From Planctomycetota bacterium (GTDB lineage Bacteria; Planctomycetota; Planctomycetia; Pirellulales; Lacipirellulaceae), in the NCBI GenBank assembly GCA_013152205.1, contig JAADGV010000019.1, positions 28,939 to 92,938 on the forward strand: 64,000 bases of DNA, read 5' to 3'. Under the pieces are notes generated by a model that was not told the DNA's origin, did not search any database, and was given only the letters and a program-made list of their open reading frames with translations. Of this stretch, positions 35,526 to 43,733 are shown in pieces. The stretch's first letter is position 1. Each line of letters starts with the position of its first letter. Made by a program: the position numbers and the translations under genes.

Positions 35526-36551
35526 ATGATTAGCGTTGTTGTACCAGTGTTGGATGAGTCGGGTAGCCTCGAATCGCTTTACCGCGAACTCGACGGGGTG
35601 GCTACTGAGCAGGGGTACGACTTGCAAATAATCTTTGTCGATGATGGATCGACCGATGGCACCTGGAGCATCATCGATCGCCTGGCCCAAGCCGACCCGC
35701 GTGTGCTGGGAATTCGGTTCCGTCGGAATTTTGGTAAGGCGGCAGCCCTAAGTGCTGGGTTTGATGCGGCCCTGGGGCAAGTGATCGTAACGATGGATGC
35801 CGATCTGCAGGACGATCCTGCGGAGATCCCCCACCTGCTTGCCAGACTGGATGAAGGATTTGATGTCGTCAGTGGCTGGAAGCAACAGCGGCACGACCCG
35901 TGGCACAAGGTTTGGCCCTCGCGGGTTTTTAATATTTTGGTTAGTCGGATCACCGGCGTACAATTGCATGACCATAACTGTGGGCTGAAATGTTATCGTC
36001 GTGAGGTGATTCACGAAGTGCGCTTATACGGCGAGTTGCATCGGTTTGTGCCTGTGCTGGCCGCTGCCCGAGGATTTCGCGTAGGCGAAATCGTGGTTAG
36101 CCATCGAGCGCGTACGCATGGCAAATCGAAGTATGGGATTTCGCGAATCCCAAAAGGTTTGCTCGACTTACTGACGGTTCGATTTATTACACGTTTCGGT
36201 CAACGGCCCCAACATTGGTTGGGATCGGTTGCGTTGTTTGCCTTGACGCTAGGTTTCTTCGGCATGGGCTATCTGGCGATTCTCTGGTGTGTTTCACGAT
36301 TGCCGGGCAACGTACCCGTGCATCTTCATGAGACGGCAGCCCTTTATTACTCGCTGGTGTTGATGCTGATTGGCACTCAGCTTCTGGCCTTGGGATTTGT
36401 GGCAGAATTGATTTCAGCATTGGTCACTCGCGAAGGCGATGCGTATTCGGTGGCTGAGCATACAAGCCCCGACAAAGTAGTGTCACCGAAATTGGTCGAC
36501 CAGGAAACGTCCGCCAATCCACCAGAACCAATGAAGGGCAGTGGGGCATGA
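35526..36551 (+). CDS. Family 2 glycosyltransferase (DPM1/GtrB-like)
   Basis: A protein of 341 residues. Catalytic N-domain: 'SVVVPVLDESGSLESLYREL', 'IIFVDDGSTDGTW' (about 35-47), 'VIVTMDADLQDDPAEI' (DxD, about 85-100), 'GKSKYGISRIPKGLLDL' (about 199-215). Two C-terminal membrane helices (about 233-256 and 272-298) place it at the membrane, as in polyprenyl-phosphate glycosyltransferases. It overlaps the next gene by 4 bp, a membrane protein likely to be the matching GT-C enzyme. Product: probably a lipid-linked sugar donor. Confidence 0.9.
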   Translation: MISVVVPVLDESGSLESLYRELDGVATEQGYDLQIIFVDDGSTDGTWSIIDRLAQADPRVLGIRFRRNFGKAAALSAGFDAALGQVIVTMDADLQDDPAEIPHLLARLDEGFDVVSGWKQQRHDPWHKVWPSRVFNILVSRITGVQLHDHNCGLKCYRREVIHEVRLYGELHRFVPVLAAARGFRVGEIVVSHRARTHGKSKYGISRIPKGLLDLLTVRFITRFGQRPQHWLGSVALFALTLGFFGMGYLAILWCVSRLPGNVPVHLHETAALYYSLVLMLIGTQLLALGFVAELISALVTREGDAYSVAEHTSPDKVVSPKLVDQETSANPPEPMKGSGA

Positions 36552-38071
36552 CGCACCCAAGCGAAGATTCAACCCAGCAACTACGTTGGGGCATCTACAG
36601 CCTGCTGATTGCGTTGGCTGTGGGCAACATGGCCGGCCGTATTATGGCGGTCAATTCGGTGAATCGCTCGGACATCGAGCGACACTTAATCAAGCAAGAT
36701 TTTAAGCGAGCTGCCGAAAAGCTCAATAAACAAGATCTGCCTGAAGAAGTGTTGCAGCAGAAGCTAGCCGAGGTGAAGGCTCGCATCGAAAAAGCCCGAC
36801 GCATGCAGCGGCCTTTTCTGAGCGCCAACGATCGCAGTCGTTGGATGGCCGTGCGAGCGTTGGTCGAGCAGGGAACCTATCAAATTGATGATCTGATCGA
36901 TCGTAACCTTTGGAACACGATCGACATGGTGCAGCATCGGGGCCGAGATGGCGAGTTGCACCTATATTCTAGCAAACCGCCGCTCTTGATTACCTTGCTG
37001 GCGGGCGAGTATTGGCTGATCACCAAAACGACCGGGATGACACTTGAGTCGCACCCCTATTTCGTTGGCCGGATGATGTTGTTGACGATCAACGTTTTGC
37101 CATTGGTGCTGATGTTTTTCTTAGTGGCGAAATTAGCAGAGCGATTGGGCGGCACCGATTGGGGGCGAGTTTTCGTCGTTGCCGCGGCTACGATGGCAAC
37201 CATGCTCATGCCGCTTGCCATTGTGGTGAACAATCACATTGTCGGAGCCGTGAGCGCTGCCGTAGCGCTGTATGCGTTTGTACGGATACGTTGTGATGGC
37301 GAAACAAGAACTCGATACTACGTACTGGCTGGCTTGGCGGCTGCGTTTACTGCCGCGAACGAACTGCCCGCCCTGGCCTTGGTGGCGATGCTCGGCGTTG
37401 GGTTGTGGGCTTGTAGCCAACGAGCGTGGCTGATTGGTTTTCTTCCGGCAACCGTCTTGGTGGTGGCCGCTTTTTTCATCACCAACTACGCAGCTCATGC
37501 TTCTTGGACCCCGCCATACATGCACAAGGGTTCGGACGATCCCGAATTGAATTGGTACATGTATACGTACACCGCCAATGGAATCGAACGACAAAGCTAC
37601 TGGCAAAACCGACAGGGGATCGATCGAGGCGAAGAATCGGTGGCAAAATACGCGTGGCATGTTTTGCTAGGACATCACGGCATTTTCTCGCTGACGCCGA
37701 TCTGGCTGTTTAGCTTTGCCGGAATGGCGATGTGGTTGCAACGCGGCGATCAAAATCGGCGGCAACTTGCTTTGGGTATCGCGCTGTTGTCAATAGTATG
37801 CCTAGTGTTTTACATCGGATTACGTCCGCAGGGAGATCGAAATTACGGCGGGGTGACTAGCGGATTTCGATGGATGTATTGGTTCGCTCCGCTGTGGCTG
37901 ACGACCATGTTGCCCGCCGCCGATTGGCTCGGGCGATCGCGAGCACGCCAAGCACTGGGGCTTACACTACTAGCGTTTTCTGTTCTATCCGCGAGCTACC
38001 CGACTTGGAACCCATGGATACAGCCTTGGATCTACCGTTGGCTAGAGTATTGCGGCTGGCAAGGTTTTTAG
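36548..38071 (+). CDS. Polytopic membrane protein, putative GT-C-type glycosyltransferase
   Basis: A protein of 507 residues. A soluble N-terminal part with a coiled coil (about 40-95) is followed by eight or more membrane segments from about residue 170 to 490. The start codon overlaps the stop of the family-2 glycosyltransferase gene (ATGA), indicating coupling. 'RNLWNTIDMVQH' and 'YSSKPPLLITLLAGEYWLIT' resemble the periplasmic loop region of ArnT/PMT-like enzymes, in which the SKPPL part is often conserved. The substrate cannot be predicted; the assignment is an inference from topology and the neighbour. Confidence 0.6.
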   Translation: MTHPSEDSTQQLRWGIYSLLIALAVGNMAGRIMAVNSVNRSDIERHLIKQDFKRAAEKLNKQDLPEEVLQQKLAEVKARIEKARRMQRPFLSANDRSRWMAVRALVEQGTYQIDDLIDRNLWNTIDMVQHRGRDGELHLYSSKPPLLITLLAGEYWLITKTTGMTLESHPYFVGRMMLLTINVLPLVLMFFLVAKLAERLGGTDWGRVFVVAAATMATMLMPLAIVVNNHIVGAVSAAVALYAFVRIRCDGETRTRYYVLAGLAAAFTAANELPALALVAMLGVGLWACSQRAWLIGFLPATVLVVAAFFITNYAAHASWTPPYMHKGSDDPELNWYMYTYTANGIERQSYWQNRQGIDRGEESVAKYAWHVLLGHHGIFSLTPIWLFSFAGMAMWLQRGDQNRRQLALGIALLSIVCLVFYIGLRPQGDRNYGGVTSGFRWMYWFAPLWLTTMLPAADWLGRSRARQALGLTLLAFSVLSASYPTWNPWIQPWIYRWLEYCGWQGF

Positions 38072-38101
38072 CATGTGTACCCCAGGGATTCCGGCCAGAA
38101 C

Positions 38102-38126
38102 ACATAGCCCCGCCGTCTCGATGGGG
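38102..38126. repeat. Dispersed hairpin repeat R2, copy 3
   Basis: ACATAGCCCCGCCGTCTCGA followed by TGGGG; less perfect stem than the other copies. Confidence 0.45.
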
Positions 38127-38152
38127 TAAAAAACACCCATTCAAGAATTTCG

Positions 38153-38869
38153 CTAGAGCAATTCCGCCGGCAGATTTAGCGCATCCCAATTGGCACCTAG
38201 CGGCGCCGTGATATCGATCGGTTCATCAGTCATGGGATGGCGAAAGCCAAGCTGGCGAGCATGGAGAGCAATCGCCCGATCGCGAAGATCAGGGTATTGT
38301 TCGCCAAACGCTATGGTGCTGCCGTACTGCGAATCGCCCACGATGGCATTGCCTCGTGAAGCTGCTTGGATGCGAATTTGGTGGGTGCGGCCAGTTTCTA
38401 ATTCAATCTCGATCCAAGTTCCCACAGGCCCCCGCCATCGGACGCGGTAGTGCAGAACCGCGTGTTTCGCGTCAGGATAGTCTGCCTCGACGACCTCGGA
38501 TTGCGCCATGCCGTGGCACTTGTGCAGATAGTCGGTCCAAGTGCCCTCGTCGGGCGTGACCTCGCCTTGGACAAATGCCCAGTAGATTTTGTTGACCGTT
38601 CGATCGGCGAATTGCGTGCAAAGTTTTCGCGTCGCCCGAACGTGACGGCCGAAGACGATGGCGCCAGTGACAGGCCGATCGATGCGATGGGCCAAGCCAA
38701 GATAGAGCTTCGCATCGGCAGGTTTGCCTTCGCGAAGACGATAAAATTCTTTAACGTGGATTTCGAGACTATCGATCCCGCGAGGAGCTTGTGTAAGCAA
38801 GCCGGCAGGTTTATTCACGACGAGACAGGGGCCATCGTCGAGCAAGATGTCTAAGGGCTGGTTGTGCAT
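38153..38869 (-). CDS. RluA-family pseudouridine synthase
   Basis: A protein of 238 residues. 'LAHRIDRPVTGAIVFGR' (about 61-77) is the RluA catalytic loop, with the catalytic Asp in HRIDR (usually HRLDR). 'INKI'-type strand 'TVNKIYWAFVQGEV' (about 91-104) and 'ETGRTHQIRIQAASRGNAIV' (about 158-177) are also diagnostic. It isomerises uridine in rRNA or tRNA; which site is unknown. No S4 domain is present, which fits the RluA/TruC branch. Confidence 0.9.
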   Translation of the reverse strand: MHNQPLDILLDDGPCLVVNKPAGLLTQAPRGIDSLEIHVKEFYRLREGKPADAKLYLGLAHRIDRPVTGAIVFGRHVRATRKLCTQFADRTVNKIYWAFVQGEVTPDEGTWTDYLHKCHGMAQSEVVEADYPDAKHAVLHYRVRWRGPVGTWIEIELETGRTHQIRIQAASRGNAIVGDSQYGSTIAFGEQYPDLRDRAIALHARQLGFRHPMTDEPIDITAPLGANWDALNLPAELL

Positions 38870-38880
38870 ATGTGATCAGG

Positions 38881-39125
38881 GGGATTGCAAAGTCAAAATC
38901 GGATCGATAAGGATATAGCCACAGAGAACACCGAGGACACGGAGAATCCTGTATTTTCAGCACCTTGGAATTCAAACCTGTAAGAGATTGCTTTTTTGAC
39001 AGGATTTACAGGATGGATAGGGTCGTTTTTTCTTGTATTCATCCCGCCAATCTTGTAAATCCGGTCTAAAAAATTTGCTTGGTTGCGGCTGCTCTGAGTT
39101 CTCGGTGTCCTCTGTGGCTTATCTT
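38881..39125. repeat. Repeat R4 with repeat R5 nested inside
   Basis: The outer element runs from GGATTGCAAAGTCAAAATCG to CTGTGGCTTATC and its inverted arms, GCCACAGAGAACACCGAGGA and TCGGTGTCCTCTGTGGC, are separated by the R5 unit (TTTTTTGACAGGATTTACAG ... TTTGCTTGGTTGCGGCT, about 38990-39090). A copy of R4 without the insertion lies at 60661-60784. No gene in this gap. Confidence 0.6.
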
Positions 39126-39209
39126 TTTTTGAACTACGCGACTTTCAATCATTCTGGATGTGTGGTCGGTACGAGGATTGGACGGCGTGGCTGCCGACGC
39201 GAAGGGTGA

Positions 39210-40007
39210 TTATCCGTAGCGAGACATGATGGCGTCAACCAGTCGCGGGCAGAAGCGGTTGAGCAAAACAAGAGCGTGGCCTCGCCAGTTGGGATAGATT
39301 TCGTGTCGACGTTTTTGGATGGCCCGAATGATTTGTTGAGCGACCTGAGCAGAAGGAATAGCTTTTTGCTTTCCCCACGGGCTGTTGCCCTGCTTAGAAA
39401 TGAGGTGGTCAAAAAAATTTGTCTCGGTCGTGCCGGGGCTGACAAGCAGCAAGTCGATCTGTTTGCGGGCCAGTTCGGGCCGAATGGCTTCGGACCAGCC
39501 ACGGAGGGCGAATTTGCTTGCGCAGTATTCGCTGTTATGGGGAAGGCCCCGATGTCCCAAAATCGATCCGACATTGACAATCATCGGGTCGCGGCCTGCT
39601 GTCAACAAGGGAAGGGCCAATCGGGTAAGTTCGGTGCAGGCAAAAAAATTGACTTCTAAAATCTTACGCAGCGTTTGCTCGTCGTTGTCTGCGAACCGCC
39701 CATGAGCGCTCACTCCGGCGTTGTTGATCAGCAGGTCGAGGTTGCCCCAATCTTGTTGAACTCTGCTGATGGCTGCGGCGCGGGTTGCGGGATCGGTGAT
39801 GTCGCCCACGATTGGTATGGCGCTGCCAGCGCCAAGGGCCAAGAGTTCTTCGGCTAATTGGTTCAGAGGTTGCTGGCTACGGGCTACTAGCAAAAGGCGT
39901 GCGCCGTGTGGAGCGATTTGCAAAGCAAGGTCGCGACCGATGCCGCTGGACGCACCAGTGAGCAGCACGCAGCGGTCTTTCAGAAAGCGAGGCCCCGTCT
40001 TCATCAT
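39210..40007 (-). CDS. Short-chain dehydrogenase/reductase
   Basis: A protein of 265 residues. NAD(P)-binding motif 'LLTGASSGIGRDLAL' (about 15-29), 'LDLLINNAGVSAHGRF' (NNAG, about 87-102), catalytic 'NVGSILG' and 'YCASKFALRGWSE' (YxxxK, about 159-171). The classical SDR fold; substrate unknown. It lies 6 bp from the HflX gene on the same strand, a gene order that suggests co-transcription. Confidence 0.92.
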   Translation of the reverse strand: MMKTGPRFLKDRCVLLTGASSGIGRDLALQIAPHGARLLLVARSQQPLNQLAEELLALGAGSAIPIVGDITDPATRAAAISRVQQDWGNLDLLINNAGVSAHGRFADNDEQTLRKILEVNFFACTELTRLALPLLTAGRDPMIVNVGSILGHRGLPHNSEYCASKFALRGWSEAIRPELARKQIDLLLVSPGTTETNFFDHLISKQGNSPWGKQKAIPSAQVAQQIIRAIQKRRHEIYPNWRGHALVLLNRFCPRLVDAIMSRYG

Positions 40008-40013
40008 CCGCTT

Positions 40014-41348
40014 TTAAGCAACCTCGTCTACCGAAGCACTGTCGTCGACCGAAGCTTCTTCAGACGTCTCAACCGCTGCTGAGTTGTGGTTGCTTTCGTA
40101 AGGACGCACTTGCACTTGGTCTGATTCTTGAAGCATGCCGAGATGTTTCTGGGAAATACGGCAGTGGATGATGACACGGTTTTCGACAAAAGTACGGCTC
40201 AACACTTCGCCGTGCCGAGCAAGATAGGCCTGCAAACGCCCGTTGCCTGCGTCAAGCTGGATTTCGAGATCAAGAAAGTCTCGGCTAAGCGCATCGCTAA
40301 CCGCCCCCGAAAGTTTCGACAGCCCCTCGCCCTTTTGCGCACTTGCCGTAACCGCATTGGGGTATCGGTTTCGCAATGATTCGATAGCCGTTAGGTCTTC
40401 GACTAAATCTACCTTGTTCAAAACTAGAATCGTGTCTTTTTCTTCGATGCCCAGTTCCTGAAGAACCTCATAGACAGCAACAATTTGATCGAGAGCGGCC
40501 GGATTGCTGGCGTCGGCAACGTGGATGAGCAAATCCGCCTGGCGGGCTTCTTCCAGAGTTGCCTTAAAACTGGTAATCAGTCGGTGAGGCAAGTTGCGGA
40601 TGAAGCCAACCGTATCGCTTAACAACACAGGGCCCCAGCCAGGAAGATGCCAGCGACGGGTGCGTGTGTCGAGCGTCGCAAAGAGTTTGTCTTCGGCCAA
40701 CACATCGGAACCTGTCATGGCGTTCATCAGAGTACTTTTACCAGCGTTGGTATAGCCAACCAGCGAAACGGTCATGCGGTCTTTACGAGCCGAGACTTCT
40801 CGCTCTTTGCGTTTTTCGATGCGTTGCAATTCGCCTCGCAAGTCGCTGATGCGTTTTTCGACAAGGCGACGATCGGTTTCCAACTGCTTTTCGCCAGGGC
40901 CACGCATACCGACGCCCATTTTCATACGCGAAAGGTGAGTCCACATGCGCTTCAGTCGCGGCAGCGAATATTCGAGCTGCGCCAATTCGACCGCCAGTCG
41001 CGACTCGTGTGTTTGCGCACGGTTGGAAAAGATGTCGAGGATCACCTCCGTGCGATCAAGAACCTTGACGCCGATGGTTTGCTCAAGGTTGCGAGATTGG
41101 GCCGGAGATAAATCGTTATCGAAAACAACAATATCGGCGTCGGCCGCTTCGACCAGCAAATCGAGCTGCTCGACTTTGCCTTTGCCAATGTAGGTGGTCT
41201 TGTCGGGGGTCTGTCGATTTTGGGTCAGCCGACCAACGACATTGGCGCCAGCGGTCTCCACCAAGCCGGAGAGTTCATCTAACGGATCGCCATGAAACAC
41301 ATCGTCGGGCAGATAGACGCCCACCAAAATGGCAGATTCGCTATCCAT
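40014..41348 (-). CDS. hflX: GTPase HflX
   Basis: About 444 residues from MDSESAILVGVYLP. The N-domain has 'LVETAGANVVGRLTQNRQ' and 'TYIGKGKVEQL'; the middle 'GPGEKQLETDRRLV'. The G-domain has G1 'GYTNAGKSTLMNAM' (about 208-221), G3 'DTVGFIRNLPHRLI' (about 252-265) and G4 'NKVD'. HflX is a ribosome-associated GTPase that splits stalled ribosomes. The start could alternatively be a GTG at 41375 or an ATG at 41423; the inner ATG is chosen on domain position alone. Confidence 0.93.
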   Translation of the reverse strand: MDSESAILVGVYLPDDVFHGDPLDELSGLVETAGANVVGRLTQNRQTPDKTTYIGKGKVEQLDLLVEAADADIVVFDNDLSPAQSRNLEQTIGVKVLDRTEVILDIFSNRAQTHESRLAVELAQLEYSLPRLKRMWTHLSRMKMGVGMRGPGEKQLETDRRLVEKRISDLRGELQRIEKRKEREVSARKDRMTVSLVGYTNAGKSTLMNAMTGSDVLAEDKLFATLDTRTRRWHLPGWGPVLLSDTVGFIRNLPHRLITSFKATLEEARQADLLIHVADASNPAALDQIVAVYEVLQELGIEEKDTILVLNKVDLVEDLTAIESLRNRYPNAVTASAQKGEGLSKLSGAVSDALSRDFLDLEIQLDAGNGRLQAYLARHGEVLSRTFVENRVIIHCRISQKHLGMLQESDQVQVRPYESNHNSAAVETSEEASVDDSASVDEVA

Positions 41349-41530
41349 CCCTTGCTTGCGGTCGATCGAATTCACAGGTGAAGAAAAGCTCCTAGGGTGG
41401 CTTACAGAAAGAACCAACGGCATCGAATGCGATGAAGCAGCCCGACCCGACAGACCTTCATTGTACCATCATAGCAACCAGTCTGGCGAGTCCCACACGG
41501 GGCCGGGGAGCAGGCACGAGAACTGCAAAG

Positions 41531-41587
41531 CCATGCTGGAAGCCGCGATCGAGCCTGAAAAAACCGTGGCTTCCGCCTGCGGCTACA
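41531..41587. repeat. Dispersed repeat R1, complete hairpin copy
   Basis: CCATGCTGGAAGCCGCGATC, loop, GTGGCTTCCGCCTGCGGCTA; the two arms are inverted copies. It sits between the HflX and BBP7 genes. Confidence 0.6.
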
Positions 41588-41627
41588 ACAGAACCAGTAA
41601 CTTTGCAGTAAACCTGCGGGGCCACAC

Positions 41628-42935
41628 TCACCAGACGTACTCGATACCACCGTGGAAACCATGGTACAAGGCATCGCCTTGGGTTTCCAACGCCGGAGAA
41701 GGCGTGGCTGGATTTGTGAAGGCGGTTGTGACAACATTGTCGCCGACATTCACCAAGCTGTTTATATACAACACCCGATAACCGCCACGGATCGAGACGC
41801 TCGGCCAGATGTCAGCCACCATACTGACCCCCGCTTCGCCGACAAAGGCAATCTGATTGCCATCGGTCGCAGGCTGAAGATTCGGTGCGACGCTGGTGAC
41901 GTTCGATGTTGAGTCAAACTTGTATCGATTATTGTAAATGCCGGCTTTGCCTTCAGTATTTAAGCGTAGCCCTTGTCGGAGACAGATCGAGCCGTCGCCA
42001 CCAAGTTGGAAGCCGAGAAGGTCGTTTTCTGTGGCATAGGTTAAATTGCCATTACCACCCCCCAGATTAGTGATGGATGAGAAAGCAAAATTCTCAGTCA
42101 TGCGTACGTAGCGGAAACCTGCCAAGTAGGTTCCTGAGACCCGAGGATTCGCCCCGACCCAATAGCGGCGATAGCTAAACTCAGTACTCTGTAAATCTGA
42201 CTCGTAGCTTATTTGATGAACTGATGCCGAATCGAATTCGCTGATTAACGGTAAAAAACCAAACTGAGAAAAGACTGAGAAAAGCTGGTTATCTTGGTTC
42301 AACGGCGCTACGTCAACCGAGCGAACTGCCTGAGTAAATCCAAAATCGTATAGGCCCATGTAGGTAGCTTCGAGCACCGAGAGCGGGCCTAGGTCATAAC
42401 GGGCCGCGACTTGAAAACCAGGTTTGTAATTTTCGCCTTCGCCGCTTGGATTGAGCTGCGGATTGGTCGGAATGCCAGGGCCAAGACCTATGCCGACCGA
42501 CGTAAAAGCGGGCACATTGGTGAACACATCTGCTGCCTGCAGATAAACAACGTCGGCACTAAAGTCGAAATAGTGAGGCCCGCTTTGGTCCGGCGTGCTG
42601 TAGCCGCCAAAGTCGACCGCCATGGGGTCGCCAGTTGGGCAGTATCCACCACCAGGGCCACTGGGGCACGACTGGTTGAAACTTGCAGGCATAACGATCG
42701 GTCGGCCATGGGCATCCATGAACGCATCGCCCTGGGCAGCAGGAAAACCACCTGCTAGTGGCGAGGCCGGAAAAGGCGGGGCAGGTCTTCCCTGACCGCC
42801 GCGGGCTTGGTCCGCTCCGTAGAAACTAGGTGATTGATACCCTGGCGACTCGGCCTGGGTCAAATTGCTAGTCGCCAACAAGCCAACGAGCGTAACGACG
42901 ACCGTTGGCAGCATAGTAAGCTGGCTGCGTTTCAT
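41628..42935 (-). CDS. BBP7-family outer membrane beta-barrel protein
   Basis: A protein of 435 residues. Start MKRSQLTMLPTVVVTLVGLL is preceded by GGGGGAGA; signal peptide ends near residue 28 (NLTQAES). A Pro/Gly-rich linker with Cys pair (SCPSGPGGGYC, about 87-97) leads into a strand-rich region beginning 'YFDFSADVVYLQA' and ending 'FHGGIEYVW'. This arrangement (linker, 'FDFSADVVYL', C-terminal aromatic) fits the planctomycete BBP7 barrel family. Location: outer membrane. Function unknown. Confidence 0.75.
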   Translation of the reverse strand: MKRSQLTMLPTVVVTLVGLLATSNLTQAESPGYQSPSFYGADQARGGQGRPAPPFPASPLAGGFPAAQGDAFMDAHGRPIVMPASFNQSCPSGPGGGYCPTGDPMAVDFGGYSTPDQSGPHYFDFSADVVYLQAADVFTNVPAFTSVGIGLGPGIPTNPQLNPSGEGENYKPGFQVAARYDLGPLSVLEATYMGLYDFGFTQAVRSVDVAPLNQDNQLFSVFSQFGFLPLISEFDSASVHQISYESDLQSTEFSYRRYWVGANPRVSGTYLAGFRYVRMTENFAFSSITNLGGGNGNLTYATENDLLGFQLGGDGSICLRQGLRLNTEGKAGIYNNRYKFDSTSNVTSVAPNLQPATDGNQIAFVGEAGVSMVADIWPSVSIRGGYRVLYINSLVNVGDNVVTTAFTNPATPSPALETQGDALYHGFHGGIEYVW

Positions 42936-43733
42936 CCCTGATCTCCCCCTGTGAATGCGCCGGGCTAGTCCCAACGCCTCGACTGTCTAAATCGATAATC
43001 CACGCCTTTGTAGGGCTTTACAGCCTCACAATCTCGATGCAAGGCATCTACCTATGACGCGTGAATCTTCGCCTTCTCGAAAGTCCTTATCGGACCGCTT
43101 TAGGTCGGAAAACCAGATTTTCCGGAGCATTTGGTAAATTTCCCCCAGTTGATACAGATGTTTCGACTGGCAGAGCCCCTTAAAACGCGGAGTTTAGGTT
43201 GTTTGCGAGACTTTTAGGGGCCAAAGTGACAAACCCAGCGTTTTTCGGCCTTTTACTACTAAGGGCTAATGTGTTCACAAAGCTTCGCAATGAGAGATAC
43301 AGAACGGCTTTGCCAAGGGCAAAGTGCATAATAGCTGCGAGCGGAAGCCGCAGTCGAACCTCAACCGCAGCTTCAGCTCGCGGCTACAAAGCCACAGTAG
43401 GGTAGGAGAATTTATTTGACGGGAATTGATGCGGGAACTACTATGAATGATGCTGATTCTTGTGGTTGTAGTGGTGAGGGCAACGCTCGTGCCTGCAAAG
43501 GTGAGCGAGCGTGTGCGGGCAGACCTTGTCTTTTCAGCCAAAGAGGGGGGAGGAACTCCCTTTCGAAACAAGGCATGAGCCAAGTGAACAGAACGCAGGG
43601 GCACCCCTTTTTTTTCATGGTCCATTCGGTGTGTACTGCGCCGTAGTTGAATTCGATTTCCAACTCCGAACAACATACGTCGGGGGTGGGAGGTCGGCAA
43701 CTTGCCAGCGACCATACGTCAGATCCAGAGAGG
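42936..43733. other. Intergenic region with repeat R1
   Basis: About 800 bp without a convincing gene. A complete R1 copy is at 43331-43388. CAGGGGCACCCC followed by a T-run at about 43595-43617 could be a weak plus-strand terminator. Confidence 0.45.
43331..43388. repeat. Dispersed repeat R1, complete hairpin copy
   Basis: ATAGCTGCGAGCGGAAGCCG, loop, ACCGCAGCTTCAGCTCGCGG then CTA. Arms are inverted copies. Confidence 0.6.
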
